A stretch of DNA of 64,000 bases from Trifolium pratense (GCF_020283565.1 NC_060059.1:40850338-40914337), one strand, 5' to 3'. Positions 9,903-30,817 are shown, counted from the first letter of the stretch. A program made the numbers and translations. The notes: a model not told the origin generated them from the sequence alone.

Positions 9903-12900
9903 ATGGGTACCGAACAACCAAATGGAGATTATCTATTCTTGAATTCACATGAAGCAAGTGTTGTTGATTTAGTGAGTCTTTTGTTTTCATCAAATTTATC
10001 AAATAGAAAATTCATTGATTGTCCACAAGGACTTGAAGCAAGATTATTTAGACAAAGATGGCTTCTATTTACTTCTGTTGTTGCACAAAAGATTCTTGTT
10101 GCTATAGATCCTTTTTTGAAAATGTTAGGAGACATGTTGGAGTTGTTGCTCAATAGTTTATCAAGTAATGGAGGATTTGTTAGGCTCTTCTTCAACTTTC
10201 TTAAAGGTTATCATTTGACCATTATAATTACTACTCATTTTTTCATGATCACTTTCATTAATTTGCTCTCTTTCTTTCATTCTTTCAATTTTTTGTTTAT
10301 TTTTTTTGTGTGATTATTTTTTGAGGTCATTGAATTTAGATAGTATGTAGTAGGTATAATCTCTCGCATTTAGATTAAGTACAAATTTGATTTTTTTATA
10401 TTTATTTTAAAAGATCAAATTAAATAGCGAGCATTTCAATAGCCACGGATATGTCAACTGAATGAACGTTGAGATTAATATTTGCAGGCAATCCAAATTC
10501 AGATAGATTGATTTATATATCTATCGATCGTTGATTATTTTGGTTTACAATGAAACAGATGATCAAATTCAGATCTCGTGCATACTACTCAAATTACTCA
10601 CTAGACCAAACCTAAAAAATTCCATCGATCGTTGATTTGGAATAGGAATATAAATAAAACATTTTATTTTAAAAATAAGATAAGGGATGCTTCTATGGTG
10701 CAATGGCCTTATCTGGTTCAGTTTTTTTTTTTTCTTTCAAAAAAGCACATAAACCATTAAGAATATTTTTACTATTATTATATTTTATTAAAAAAAAATT
10801 AAAAATTGACTTATATGTTTAAATTATATTTAAGATGTTCATTATAAAATTAATTATTGTAATTTTTATGTATTTAGTTAATATATTCGCAATAAATTAT
10901 AAAATATATATATATATATATATATATTCTCAATAAATTCAAAAAGAAAAATAGATTAAAAAAAAACCTAAAAAGTGATTATTTACCAAATGTGGTGCAG
11001 GAAAAATGATAACACCGGAAAGATCATCGGCGGAGTTCTTATCGGTGATTGGCCATCTTGACACAAGAGTTGATTTAGACAAAACTATTCATCATAAGGA
11101 TGCTAAGTACAAAGGATTACTATCTATCATGGCTTCTAAGTTTTCCTATGAGAATGAACAATTCATTAGCAATGCAGTTACAAATCATTGGGGTGTAAGT
11201 TCTACTTAATATTTATGCTTTTTTTTTATTTTTTGGGATACTTATTGGATTTTAATTCACATTATTTTTATATTGTCAATCAATTATAATCGTCACATCA
11301 TTATAAATATCTGACTTTTGAAAATCATCATACATCTATTGATAATGTAAAACTTTTTACACTCGATTATTCAAAATTAAATTCATACTCATATGCACTG
11401 TTATTTTTTGGTAGATATAACTAATATCTATAGTTTTATGAAAGTAAATTGCTAACAACATTTTTTTTTTCTTTTTCTGATTTTGACATGGATTTAATTT
11501 TGATGTTAATTATGTGTTTTTGTTTTTTTTTTTGTGTGTTATATGGTTGCAGATGAAATTTTTGGGGCTATACAGCTTTTGGAACGGTAAGTAATTAAGA
11601 AATTGTCCTTTCTAATTTGTAAGATACTGTACGAATGTAAAAATTTGTTGAATCATCATCATGCACGAGAATTTTTTTCTAAGTTGACTTCTTAAAGTTG
11701 AAACAGATGAATGGAGCACAGTCAGCACACATGTATTGTTCATAAATTAATTATACTGGCATGCTTAATTATATACTATTGCATTTTGAAGGGAAAAAAT
11801 TAATTATATAGTACAATAATGATAAGGTACTCGAAATAGTAATAGAAAAAATAATGTAATGCTACTAGGAGAAAGTTTACCCCCATAAAACATTGTTTCA
11901 ATTCATGGAATCTACCCTAACATTTGGTTTCCCACCTGGCCACCTAACATAATTAATTTAAGTCGATGGAAATGCTTCATAATTTGTCAAATCATCATCA
12001 TATATATTTCTAATTTTCCCCCCATATATTTAAGTTAAGTCAATAAAACAAGATAAGATATATCTTGTTAACTTATTGAGATGAACATGCCTAACTAACA
12101 AGTGTTTGAAATACTTACGAAAAAGAAAATGTTTGGAATATTATTGACTGGTTGCCTATAGGCTATACTCCTACACATGTTTGACTTTTCCATTTGCACA
12201 ATATCTATAAACATGCGACATATGTTTAGTATATTAAGCTGAAAAACAAACAAATTTCTTACAATAATAGATCATTACAAATTCTCGTCCACAATTATAA
12301 GACTCTTTTATTAGAAAAAAATAATATCCTTAATCCCAATAATTGGCTAGAAACTTGTTTTAATGGAATTGGCAGCATGTTTGACCATCCAATCCAAATG
12401 GTAACATGCAGATTACCAGAAGCATGAGTCCACAAAAGCCATGATAGTGCAAGATACAAAATCTGAACCTAATTTGATTGTGGTTGCATTTAGAGGCACA
12501 ACTCCATTTGATGCTGAGCAGTGGAAAACAGACGTGGATATCTCATGGTATGACCTACCAAACGTGGGTAAGATACATGGTGGGTTCATGAAAGCATTGG
12601 GCCTTCTTGAGAACAGTGGATGGCCCAAAGAAATGGATGAAAAAGGCCCACATCGTTATGCTTACTACACAATTAGAGAAGAGCTGAGAGCAATGTTGAG
12701 GGAAAATGAGGATGCAAAATTCATTTTGACAGGGCACAGTTTGGGAGGAGCATTGGCTATTCTGTTTGTATCAATGCTCATATTCCATGAGGAAGAAGTG
12801 TTGTTGGATAAGTTAGAAGGTGTTTATACATTTGGGCAACCAAGAGTAGGAGATGAAATGTTTGGGGAGTTCATGAAAAGTAAGTTGAAAAAGTATGATG

Positions 12901-13373
12901 TGAGGTATATGAGATATGTTTACAGTAATGATATGGTTCCTAGGATCCCTTATGATGATAAATCCCTCTTCTTTAAGCACTTCAGTCCTTGCCTCTATTT
13001 CAACAGCCTTTACCAAGGGCAGGTATGTGAATAATACTGAATCTGTTCTTTTATGTGTTTTGTTTATAGTTTGATTGAATGATTTTTTTGTATTGAAATA
13101 TAGATTCTAGAGGAGGAGCCAAACAAGAATTATTTTTCTGTGTTCTGGGTGATACCCAAGATCTTAAATGCATTTTGGGAGGTGATTAGAGGCTTCCTTC
13201 TACCTTTAGTTGTAGGTAGAGAGTATAAACAGAATTTGTTCATGGTGGTGTTCAGGCTAGTTGGATTGGTAATTCCAGGACTACCAGCTCATTGCCCTGA
13301 AAATTACGTCAATGCTGCCCGATTGGGATCGTTAAATGAAAATCTGGAGCTTCCAAATTCTAAATATGACTAA
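9903..13373 (+). CDS. TLL1: Class-3 triacylglycerol lipase (TLL1/OBL1-like)
   Basis: Exons: 9903-10206, 11001-11194, 11553-11586, 12412-13022, 13104-13373. All introns are GT-AG, giving 1413 nt and 470 aa. The protein is an alpha/beta hydrolase of the fungal-type lipase_3 family: a hydrophobic N-terminal part (exons 1-2), the region AFRGTTPFDAEQW, the nucleophile elbow TGHSLGG (Ser287), YSNDMVPRIP with the probable catalytic Asp351, and FFKHFSP with the probable His367. The C-terminal part has hydrophobic stretches (FLLPLVVG, LVGLVIPGLP) that could contact a lipid surface. Relatives such as Arabidopsis OBL1 hydrolyse triacylglycerol at oil bodies. I infer the same role; substrate and location are not shown by sequence. 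Convergent with the remorin gene, with 984 bp between the stop codons. The symbol follows the presumed microsynteny with Arabidopsis. Confidence 0.92.
10905..10927. repeat. (AT)n microsatellite in lipase intron 1
   Basis: About 11 uninterrupted AT/TA dinucleotides in lipase intron 1. Possible length polymorphism. Confidence 0.8.
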
Positions 13374-14357
13374 TGCCAATGCACCAGCAACTAAATCTAC
13401 ACATTTCTGTTGTATTTTTTTTCCATTCTGACATTAAAATGTTCATTGATTGATTACTTCTAAAGATATGATTGATATAAACAGAACACATTATATCATG
13501 TACATGTGATTGATGTAAACAGAACACAAACTAAGAACAAATTGAAGCATGCGTGATTTTGAGAAGAAAAGGGTAAATTCCAGAGTGAGATTAATATATC
13601 ATTCTACTATAGATACTATTAATAGATTACATTTGAACATCAAACTGTCAAGTAACCAGACTTGAAATTAAAAAAAAAAAAAAAAAAAAAGAGGCTTCTT
13701 TCTAAAGTTTGGCCTACGTACGTACATATATATTATTTATCTCTGAATCCGAACTCCAAAGGGCGAGGCTACAAGGCACTTAGATTCTACTGGCTAAAGT
13801 GTTTGTACTTCATGCATTGTAAAACCGCAATGACACCAACTTAGTGTCAACATAGTAAGCTGCTCCGTCTCTTTCTCCATCTTGCAATCATTAGCCCGTG
13901 GCAGATTTAAATCCTTCTGATTTCTGAAACCTGGTCAGGCATGTAAAAGCCTTCGATCAAAATGCATAAAAAGGAACAAGGGTGTAGCTAGTTCAAATTT
14001 CTGTGTAAGTAAAGGAATAGTAAACTTGACCCTATCAAAACTCATGCATAAGCTTTTTGTTGGATATAAAAGAAGGAAACTAGAACAGGCATCTATTTTA
14101 AAACAATACCCCCCATGTTCCCAGCACAACTTGTTGCATAAGAAACCTTTTCACTTAATAGAAAACTCAGGAACAATTGACAAAAACCACAACTCCTAAA
14201 ATTCTAAATTACATAGACAGATGGTATTGGAGAGCATGTTGTTTTGACAATCTTAGAAACCACGTATTTATTAGCAAACAATTCATCTCTAAATTAGGAC
14301 AAAGATTACAAAAAAATTACCCAGCTTCACTTGAACAGAAAAGAATGCTGGCGAAGC
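13374..14357. other. Intergenic between convergent lipase and remorin genes
   Basis: Holds the 3' UTRs of both genes. An A-run of about 20 lies at 13670-13690, with poly(A)-signal-like AATAAA-rich surroundings. Short frames here (13662, 13935, 14177) show no features. Confidence 0.4.
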
Positions 14358-17300
14358 TTAAAAGGTATGACAGGTGAAACAGCCACTCAAAGTACCCATC
14401 TGGCTGGCTCTCCGAAATGACATAACCTTGTGAGAAGTTTGGGCAATTTGATGAGCCTGGTTGGCTGAAACTGAACTTCTCATATCTTGAGCCTTTTTCT
14501 GAGCAAATCTCAGTTTGTTCATAATCTTGTCCATGGAAGATGCTCGCTTCTTTTCCAACTTCATCTGAAATAAATAGCAAAAATAATGAGATCACAATCC
14601 TTCTTTGCTTATCAAAAAACAAAATGAGATCACAATCCTTCTCTAATTATTCTCCTTAACTCTGAGTAATGCTTTTCAGGGAGAAAGGAATTCTTAATGT
14701 ATGCAACTGTGAAATGATTTAACAAAAATATGACCCATACATCATGGTAGATTGGTTTATGATGAAATGAAAAGATTTTCTTTAAGACATTTATAATCCT
14801 ATAATGTCCACAGTATCCTTCACAGTGACATTAGTCCATAATTAGTCTGATTTAAGATAATGGATGAGAGATCACTGGACAGAAATACATAGTTAACGAA
14901 AATTGAACTTAGGGACAGAGGGAACTAATTTAGCACCCTGAAATAAAGAAAACAAGGGAGAATTCCTAAATGAAACTTATAATATTAAGCTAGTAAATAA
15001 TTTGTACATCAAAATCACTTCAAGTGGTTATTTTTCTATTTAATATAATAAACATAAACATATTTGGGAGTAATTTCTTATGTTATTGCCATTCTCTTAT
15101 GAAAGAAAACACTAAGAATTAACCTCTAGTTTCCGTATTGCAGCCTCAGCTTTTGCCTTTTGCAAGTTCTCCCATGCAGTGATTTTGGCTTCCTCCCTTT
15201 TAGCCCTGGACAAGTAAACATTAATGGCATTTTAAAAAAAATGTCAAGTTTACGAAAATATTTCTTAGTAAATTATGAGTTTTCTCAGCAGGAATAAAAT
15301 TGTCAGATTAAATACTTCAGGAATTATGAGTTTGAATTGGATAGGATGGCCAATCCATGGCACATTTAAAGGTAAAAAGAGAGATTACTGACAACTGCAC
15401 ACTTAGCATTTAATTTAAATCATATCATTGGCAATAACTTAGCAATTTTAGTGAATTCATCACAATAAATTCTACAAACTCCGATTTGTGTGGTACCATC
15501 ATAAACTACAATTTCAATCATATCAACTGCACACTGGTAGCTCATGGCATATGGATAAGAGCATAGGGAGGGGGGAGTCAAATTCAAAGGGAAAACTTAT
15601 TAGCAAATCTTTAATTTATATAACATATTTGCAGTTTAAAGTTGTTCTGAATCATTCTCCTTTATTTACCAGATAAGTAAATTGAACTAAAATGATGTAA
15701 TGCAAAATTATACATACTTTGAAACAGTCTTTGAGCTTTCAGAAATTTCCCAAGATGAAGATTCAGTGCTTGTTTCTTTCTTTTTCCAGCTGTCAACATT
15801 TTCTGAACCTCTACCAGTGAATAGGGCTCTGTGTTTCTTTGACCACCTTGTCATGGTTACACGTTCATCTACCTGCACATCCCTGATATCCATTTTAGAG
15901 AAAGAGGCACTCTGCAGCTCTGTGATAGGCAGGGCAGGTGGAGTGGAAGCAGAGAAAGAAGTTCTCATATTGGGAGAGGAGCATGAGCTGCCCTCTGGGC
16001 TCATCTGGGTTGCCATATCTCTTCTTGAAACAGCAGGAGATACATTGGTGCCCGCATCCTTAAAAGCATCAAACTTCTCCTCTGTAAATTGGAACAAACG
16101 TGAAAAGGAAAATAAAAAAAGTTATATAAGGTGCACAAAAGAATAGTTTCAAAATCACACAATACTAACATGACATGTCATTTAAACTAATGAAAACATC
16201 ATTAAGCCCAATATTTTCATGATCCGGAAATGCTATAGTCAAGAAATGATGCAGTCGGCAAATCAGAATGCTTACCATAGATCCAATAGCCCACATTCTG
16301 ACTTCATTAAATCAGATTAAAACACGAGCATAAAATGTGAGCTGTCCGATTTTTATCTCACCATTCTGATTTATTAAATGCAGTAATGATGTCATTTTTT
16401 CGATCACAACATATTCAAATTTCATATTCTAAACCATCAATGTATCATCATTTGTAATTTCGTAATGTCTTAGGAAACCAATTGTTCCATCCAGATCACA
16501 TTGCAACAACAGTTAAAACAGAATGACAGTATGAGTTCAGAAAAGATAGACGATGAACTCATGTAACTGAAACATTTGATTTCGAAAGCATAACTTAACT
16601 AACGAATTACATCAAAATCACACCTCAAAACTATATAAGGTAAATTTCAATCAAGGAATATAATAAGTATAGCAAAATAACCTCGGGTGGGAATTGACGA
16701 TTGACCCTGCGTCTGAGAACAGCCATGTACACTAACTGAGCGAGCCATGCAAGGATCCGTTCGTGTGGGAAGTGCTCCACCACCATTACCACCAGAACTA
16801 TTTGCAAACCCATCAGCTGAAGCATTAACAGCAGCAGAAAAAGGTGAAGCTGTCATAAAATTCCCTCCATCAAAAAAGTGACCTGCAGGCGAATACAGCG
16901 AATAATATGCAACACCAGGCGGACCGAGTGGACCACTCTTCGACTTAGGCCTTCTCAATGGCTGTGGAACTGAGGCCCTCCCAGCTCCATCACCCGAAAC
17001 AGGACTCAAAATCCATCTCTCAGCATCTTCCCACTTAGACGGCAACGTTCTCCCATTGGTTAAACACAATGCACCTGTACCATTACCAACTTGCTTGCGA
17101 GCCCCACTCGTATGCGAAGGAACTCTCTCAGAACTCCAACCCTTTTGCATTGCAACACCACCCTGACAATGACGATAATTCGGAGTACCAGGACTCGGAA
17201 AAGTACCAGTACCAGTACCAGAGCCAGATCTCCGAGACGCAACCGTACTCTTCTTCATAGCTCCAACTCCCAAACGAGGCGAAACAGAAACAGTTCCAAT

Positions 17301-18214
17301 TGCATTAGCATTGTTCAGATCTAACGAAGCAGGTCTTCTCCGATCTTGCTTCTTGAATAAAGCTTCACATCTCGATCTCCGATCTTGACATTCTTCAATC
17401 CAAGCACAAATAAACAAACTCAAAATTTCTAAACTCGCAATTGAAATTGAAATAGTAACTAAATTAAACTAAACTACCTTTAAGAGCTAGAGAGAAAGAG
17501 TTTCTTGCAGAATCAAATTCCACAAGTTGATTTCCGTCTTCTTCAGTGTCAACGTCACTGTCTTCCTTTTGAACTGTGATTTGGATAGTGAAATGCAAGT
17601 AAATAATAGTATATCACTTTTTCTTTGTTTTATTATATACTTTTTCAACGAGATTCAAATTAAAAAGTTAAAGTGCATGTGAATGTGAATGTTAGTGTAA
17701 CGCACCTTTTGTTTTTTCTCCTTTTCCAGAGAAAATAGTTTCGCGAATCTTCTTTTTCTGTACTGAATCTGCATGTTGCTGTTTGTTTTGATTCGGATCC
17801 GGATCCGGATCTGGACCGCTCCAGCTTTCACTCGGAGCAAAATCACCACCGTGACCTGCCAAATGCTGCAAATAGAAATCACCAGATTCTGTTATCATTT
17901 TCTACTTTTCTTCGTCTTAGAACTTAGAAACTCGAATTTGAACTTCGATTGAATGCAATGCAGTGAGTTCTACTACTAACCAGTGAGATTTCGGAGTTTA
18001 AAGAGTCGCGGTCATGAGCATCGGAAGCGAAGGAACAGCGATCGACGCTAGCGGAAGCAGAAGAGAAGAGACTCAAGTTAGATTCGAGAGTAAAGATGAC
18101 AGAGTCAGGACTTGTATCGCCGGCGGAGGCAGCGGCAGCGGCGGCGTTACGTCTTGTTGGAGCGGTGTTACGCCTCCATGAGCGTCGTTGTTCGTGAAAC
18201 CCTAAATCCCGCAT
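14358..18214 (-). CDS. Long remorin family protein (C-terminal remorin domain)
   Basis: Exons in transcription order: 18214-17981, 17865-17706, 17573-17478, 17392-16682, 16081-15718, 15205-15124, 14564-14358. All are GT-AG and in phase, giving 1854 nt and 617 aa. The N-terminal 500 residues are low-complexity and Ser/Arg/Gly-rich (poly-Ala near residue 25, PDPDPDP, GSGTGTGTF), probably disordered. The remorin_C coiled coil spans about residues 500-600: REEAKITAWENLQKAKAEA, then IRKLEMKLEKKRASSMDKI and NKLRFAQKKAQDMR. The tail SGCFTCHTF has two Cys suited to S-acylation, as in the remorin C-terminal anchor. Remorins are plant plasma-membrane nanodomain scaffolds in signalling and plant-microbe contact; long-N-terminus members are poorly studied. 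MRDLG is the first ATG in this frame, because TTG at 18223 is not a start. A short uORF overlaps it. Same strand as TGS1 upstream. Confidence 0.92.
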
Positions 18215-18227
18215 TGTTAACAAACAT
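18168..18227 (-). promoter_or_regulatory. Overlapping upstream ORF at the remorin start
   Basis: On the minus strand an ATG at 18227-18225 opens a 19-codon frame ending TAA at 18170-18168. It overlaps the remorin ATG (18214) in another frame. If transcription starts upstream of 18227, ribosomes would meet this ATG first, which would lower remorin translation unless it is leaky. Its reality depends on the 5' end of the mRNA. Confidence 0.4.
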
Positions 18228-18980
18228 CGATTTGCATTATTGACATTTGCATTTGTATTTAGCAGAAGAAGAAAGAGTGTTAGAGAAGAAGTAACAAGCG
18301 CAGAGAGTAAATATGGCGGGTATTGATATTTATGTAATGTAATGTAAATAAATATATGTATATGGTTTATTTATATAATATAATTATATGACTATATTAT
18401 ATGGTTTTTGAGTGTAGTATTTAATTTAACGCGTCATTGTCGTTTGACTAAAATAATATGGATGTGATGAGGTAAGATATGTTAAGGTAAGGTATGCAGG
18501 TGTATTTTTGAAGGACAATGAGTGGTTGTAATGGAATAGGTTCTATATTTGTTTTTTTTTTTTACTAAGGTTCTATATTTGTTGTAGAATATAGAGGAGT
18601 GAATGTGATGGAGTGGGTAGTGAAAGTGAGTTATGGCCTATTTGTTAGACATTGTCTATGTGTTGTTGTTTTACAGTACTATCTTTTTACATAATGTGGT
18701 GTAAGTACTAAATCATTGGTGTACAAAGGAATACAATGACATAATGTGTAGTGTAGTACTAAATCATTGGTGTATAATAATGGAAGAATGGGATGGGTGA
18801 TTTATTTCATCAAATTTATTAAATTGTAAAATTATAGTGATTAAATTGAAAATCAATATTGTTCATCCATCATAAAAATTGTCACTCTTTCAACTGTCAA
18901 CGATGAAAATATCAAAATCAGTTTGTTAATTCGAAGCGACATTTTCTTAGTTTCTTAGTTTATTGCATTCTAAAAATATG
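18228..18980. other. Remorin 5' flank, with a tandem duplication
   Basis: The first 100-150 bp should hold the remorin 5' UTR and promoter. At about 18680-18780 the phrase ACATAATGTG...AGTACTAAATCATTGGTGTA occurs twice, about 53 bp apart. No gene. Confidence 0.4.
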
Positions 18981-18982
18981 TA

Positions 18983-19111
18983 CTACCTCCAGTCCTGTAT
19001 ACAAGAAAATGTTAAAAAATTAACGTATTTAAACAATATTATAGTTTAGATATATCAATACTACAATGTATATAAAAAGTCAACATTTTCTTATATATAA
19101 GTCAGATGGAG
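18983..19111. mobile_element. Small Stowaway-type MITE
   Basis: CTACCTCCAGTCCTGTATACAAG pairs with the complement of CTTATATATAAGTCAGATGGAG, and TA flanks both sides. AACATTTTCTT and AAGAAAATGTT extend the stem. 129 bp. Confidence 0.75.
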
Positions 19112-19113
19112 TA

Positions 19114-19958
19114 TTATCCAACAATTGAACCATTTAGTTTAATTTGTTAATACGTGTCCGTAAGGCACTTGTATTTAACATAATATTTATTTATTGCGAA
19201 GGTGATTTTGATTTGTGTCATGTGAATCGGATTTTGATCATCTTTGTTAATCAAGTTCCGTTTTTGGGTGTTTTATTGTGAAATAACCATAAGGTCCATT
19301 TTGCCTTGATCGGGTACCTCTATAAGAAGGTGAATTACATGGGGTATCATTGTCTTTTAATTTTTAATTTGAAAACTAAATAGTAGTGTGATAATGATGA
19401 TTATACGAGGCATGCAGTTTAATGTTAAGGATTCATTGGTCCTACTCAATCGCCATCCACTATAACAAAACAACCATTCTTTCCAACTTGGCGTTAAAGT
19501 ACATGGATTACATCTTAGGTTATCATGTTAATGTAATATTTTATGCATATTAGAGAGTGGGGGACCAAATGATCACTAGAATCCTTCTTTAAAAATATTT
19601 ACTCCAATTGCTTGCCTCATCATAACTTGAGTGGTGGTGTAGTTTTTTCTACAATATAATTTTTGTTTGGCAAGATCAAATTATAAGATGATGGCGTCCG
19701 ACCTAATAATTTTGGTATTTCTGCCAATTGAACTATGATTTGTTTACATGTTTAGTAATTTTTTTTCCACAAGTTTATAGTTTATTTTTACTAGTTTATA
19801 ATTTTTTATTTTTAAAACAGAGCTTATGGTTCGTTTTAATAAACTAATTTGATTAGCTTATAACTTGTCATTTTTTTCAATTTGACATCTATCGTTTTAC
19901 TTAAAAAAATTAAATATTAATTAAACATACATTTTTTTTCATGTCATTTCATGTTTAT
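19114..19958. other. Intergenic; AT-rich repeat-derived DNA
   Basis: No ORF. From about 19740 the sequence resembles the dispersed repeat also seen near 33600 and 35300-35750, sharing AAATATTAATTAAACATA and ATGTCATTTCAT. A SINE is inserted into it. Confidence 0.4.
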
Positions 19959-19972
19959 AAGTTAGTTCAATT

Positions 19973-20120
19973 GTTGTCCACTTGTCCCCATGAGCTTAGC
20001 TCAGTTGGTAGGAACATCGCACAATATGTGCAGGAGCCCGGGTTCGAACCCGGGACACGCCACATATATTCACTTTTAAGCTAGATTTTCTAGCCACTAG
20101 GCTACTTGACACAAAGAAAA
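19973..20120 (+). mobile_element. tRNA-derived SINE, family 1 copy 2, nested
   Basis: Well preserved pol III boxes: box A in GAGCTTAGCTCAGTTGGTAG and box B in GGGTTCGAACCCGGGAC. The tRNA-like head is followed by a tail region (CTAGCCACTAGGCTACTTGACAC) and an A-rich end. The 14-bp duplication AAGTTAGTTCAATT flanks it exactly (19959-19972 and 20121-20134). The acceptor-stem ends do not pair as in a functional tRNA, so this is a SINE. It sits inside an older repeat. Confidence 0.9.
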
Positions 20121-20383
20121 AAGTTAGTTCAATTATTCAAACATTACAAACATATATTTTTTTCATGTCATTTCATTTTATCAAACATTAAAAATTCAAT
20201 CAACTAACTTAGCTATTATAAGTCATAAGTTAACTTATCTATAACAATATATAAAGGGGATAAGGGAGTTTGGGCTGGATTTTTTTAGGTCCATTTTGCC
20301 CTTAACTTCCTTTATGGTTTTTTAATTATTCCATAATTGCCCTTAACTTCCTCTCTTTTTTTTTATGGTTTTTTCATCTATAT

Positions 20384-20582
20384 CTATTCTATACTATAAT
20401 ATATAAAAAGAATACATGAGTTTTGGGGTAGAATTTTCATAATACCAACATTACCCTTGCTTTTTTTTAGTAGCAACAAAAATCTTTTATTAACAAACTC
20501 ACCATAACATAAGACATATCTTTTTTTTTTGAGTACATAAGTTAGACACAGGCAGGCGCGGAACGCGCGCCTGGCCCACTAG
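20384..20582 (+). mobile_element. Small non-autonomous Helitron
   Basis: The 3' end has a GC-rich hairpin (GGCGCGGAACGCGCGCC, 20554-20572) followed by TGGCCCA and CTAG at 20579-20582, then T: the standard Helitron 3' terminus. The 5' end reads TCTATTCTATACTATAATA after an A, matching the TC start and A-T target rule. A second Helitron-5'-like sequence (CTATAACAATATATAAAGGGG) lies at about 20240, perhaps a truncated copy. No RepHel coding. Confidence 0.75.
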
Positions 20583-22130
20583 TAAATTATAAATTCATTC
20601 GCTATAAACTAATCTGCTATTTTTTACCAAAGTCATAAGGTAACATGTTTTAAACTCATGAGCATGCATCATCTTGTGCAAGCAAACCTTGGTGACTGTC
20701 ACACTGATTGGTCAAAAGTGGGTTGTAACATTTTTATACCAGACACAATTTGTAACTTCTCATAAAAGTCATGGTTGAATTCAAATTCAAATGTCCTTTA
20801 TTAATAATGATGTATGTGTAAAAATTCATCAAGCATCGATCTAGTGCCTTATCATGATAAATTTCATCCTATATTCTTTTAAAATCTAAGAAAAATGATC
20901 ATTTAGTACATCATGAGTTCACAAGAAATAAATGAAGACATAAAAGTTGTATAAAATAAATTAAAGCACTCAATGATTTATTTTTAATTTTTTTTTAAAA
21001 AAAAGATGGCTCAATGATAGCTGAAAATGACAAAATGTGATCATCATAAAATATAATAATGTCGGTAGTTTGAATATGTGGTGGACTGGTGGGATGGATG
21101 GGGCACAATTTTCATGTTCCCTAAAATTTTATTTTGTATGAAATGCAGATAAAAGGAAAGGCAAAAAAGAGCTAAAAGAAATTATTTTTATTTTTTTTGA
21201 CACAAAAAGAAATTATTATTTTTTTTTTTATAATTTGTCCAAAAAATAATAATTGGAGTTGCTATCTCTAGAAAATAACGGTGAATAATTCCCAAGCCAT
21301 ATCTTTGGGTCCCGACAAAATTTCAACACTTTGGATACGTTTCTCCTAAGTTTTGTTTATTTATTTTTGATAAATAATGTTTCCTATTTATATGCAGGAA
21401 GCTCGTGCATGTGATGTCTGATTCTGACATTTTATATGGCAAATTATTAATGCATCTTGTCATATTAATAGTCTCATCTCATTTGAAGGAAATATATATA
21501 GCAAAGGTGGAATTAAAGCATCCATTAGGTGATCTTTGAAGAGCATATATAGAAAAAATGTTAATCAGCTTAAGTCTTAATCCAATAGTTTAATTTATAA
21601 TTATCTTCTTAATAAAGAAATTGAGTTAAATCACACCCCGATTTATGTGAAGTGTGAACTCATCCATTTTGATTACATGGAAAGGGACAAGGGTTAGATC
21701 TAGTCATATGCTATTCTGGCAAATCTTCGTTCACAAACTTCCTTTAATCCTGTTTGTGTTAAAATAATGGAGGATATATTATTGTGATTGAATAAGTGAA
21801 AAGGGTGTTTCATTTTATTTTTTTTAAATTTTTGATCAAGGATGATGATGAATATATGAAGAAAATTATTTCAGCGCAGATTATGGATTAAGGGTTGTTG
21901 AAAAATGAAAGGAGTGTTACTCTATTAAAGTTGGTAGCTAGCATAGTACTCTCATTAATTTTACCTTGACCTAAGCACAAAGAAAAGAACTACTATTGCA
22001 TCTTTGTTGCACAACACAAATCTAGTTCTCTTTTAAAGGAAATATCTTACCATTTTCATGTACTCAATATATTGAATGAATTTAGTAAAAAAAAACAGTA
22101 AGGAATAAATTTACTTATGTATTTAATATG
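20583..22130. other. Intergenic, nothing recognised
   Basis: AT-rich, with long T runs near 21185-21230. No ORF above chance, and no repeat ends identified. Confidence 0.4.
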
Positions 22131-22275
22131 TTTTTTTCCACCACCGGTATCCGGCTCATTGGACCGCTTAATCCGATTTCGATGTCAGTTCTACCATCAA
22201 GTGGTTTCAACCCCCTCCCAAGCAGTTGCAGGGTCGAACCGTGGTCCTCCTTATCAAATTCAGCGTCAAGAGTTT
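22131..22275 (-). mobile_element. tRNA-derived SINE, family 2 (degenerate)
   Basis: Read on the minus strand it matches the family-2 copies at 33937 and 62222. Shared phrases on the plus strand include GATGTCAGTTCTACCATCAAGTGGTTTCA, CCCTCCCA, GCAGTTGCAGGGTCGAACCGTGGTCCTCC and the A-tail written as T-run TTTTTTT at its left. A 90-codon frame across it is a by-product. Confidence 0.7.
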
Positions 22276-22875
22276 TGTAGGAGGCAATCTATTTTATTAT
22301 ATGATCCAGCCATAACTATTGTGTTCCCTTGCCTGATAAATACAATTCATACAATCCAGAAACCACATTCTCTCTGTCTGCACACCTAGAAGTTACAATG
22401 TGGCTGCTTTACATTTGAATATATAGGATGAATACTAGTAATAGTTATTGTCACATCACATTCATTAAATTAAAGCTGTGTTTGAATGGTTGGAACTTGG
22501 AAGGTAGTATTTAATTTGAAGGGTTAATAAATCTACATTTTTTTTGGTAAGAAATAAATCTACATTTTAGTTTATATATTTGATATTTAAAATAAAATTG
22601 AACAAATAACATGATAAATGATCATATATAACACTTTAATCGCACTTAATTTAATTTTATAAACATTTTATAGTTTCTTTAATTTATAAAAAGAAACAAG
22701 TCTTCTTTTTCCATTCCCTCAAAAACCGTCAGGCCTAACATACTAAGTTACAACAGCTTAGGAAAACATGTATAAAAATACCAAGAGCATAACTTCAAAA
22801 TCTCTTCACTAGTCTATGTCCTCGAAGGGAATGGTCATTTTTGATTCGCCAGTAGCCGAAGTTAATCTGTTTAAC

Positions 22876-30659
<7,784 letters not shown>

Positions 30660-30817
30660 ATTTGGTGGTAGTAGACTGCAGTCTCCGGCTGGCAACCTTT
30701 CTCAAAGCGGAGCGCGCCGCTTTCTTTTCGGTTCACGGTTGGTATCTCTGGAACAATGTCATTCTTTAAAAATCTATATACACATTTAAAGATTTTGGTT
30801 AGGATGGGTGTTTATTT

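Noticed and set aside
15700..16146. 148-codon plus-strand ORF
   Set aside because: Shadow of remorin exon 5.
19973..20120. Functional tRNA gene
   Set aside because: Boxes A and B are intact, but the acceptor ends do not pair, and there is a tail plus a target duplication; it is a SINE.
22117..22389. 90-codon ORF
   Set aside because: It overlaps a SINE read in the opposite sense, so it is repeat-derived.
30660..30695. Longer TGS1 N-terminus starting MPAGD
   Set aside because: The codon at 30695 is TTG, not ATG; the first ATG in frame is at 30659.
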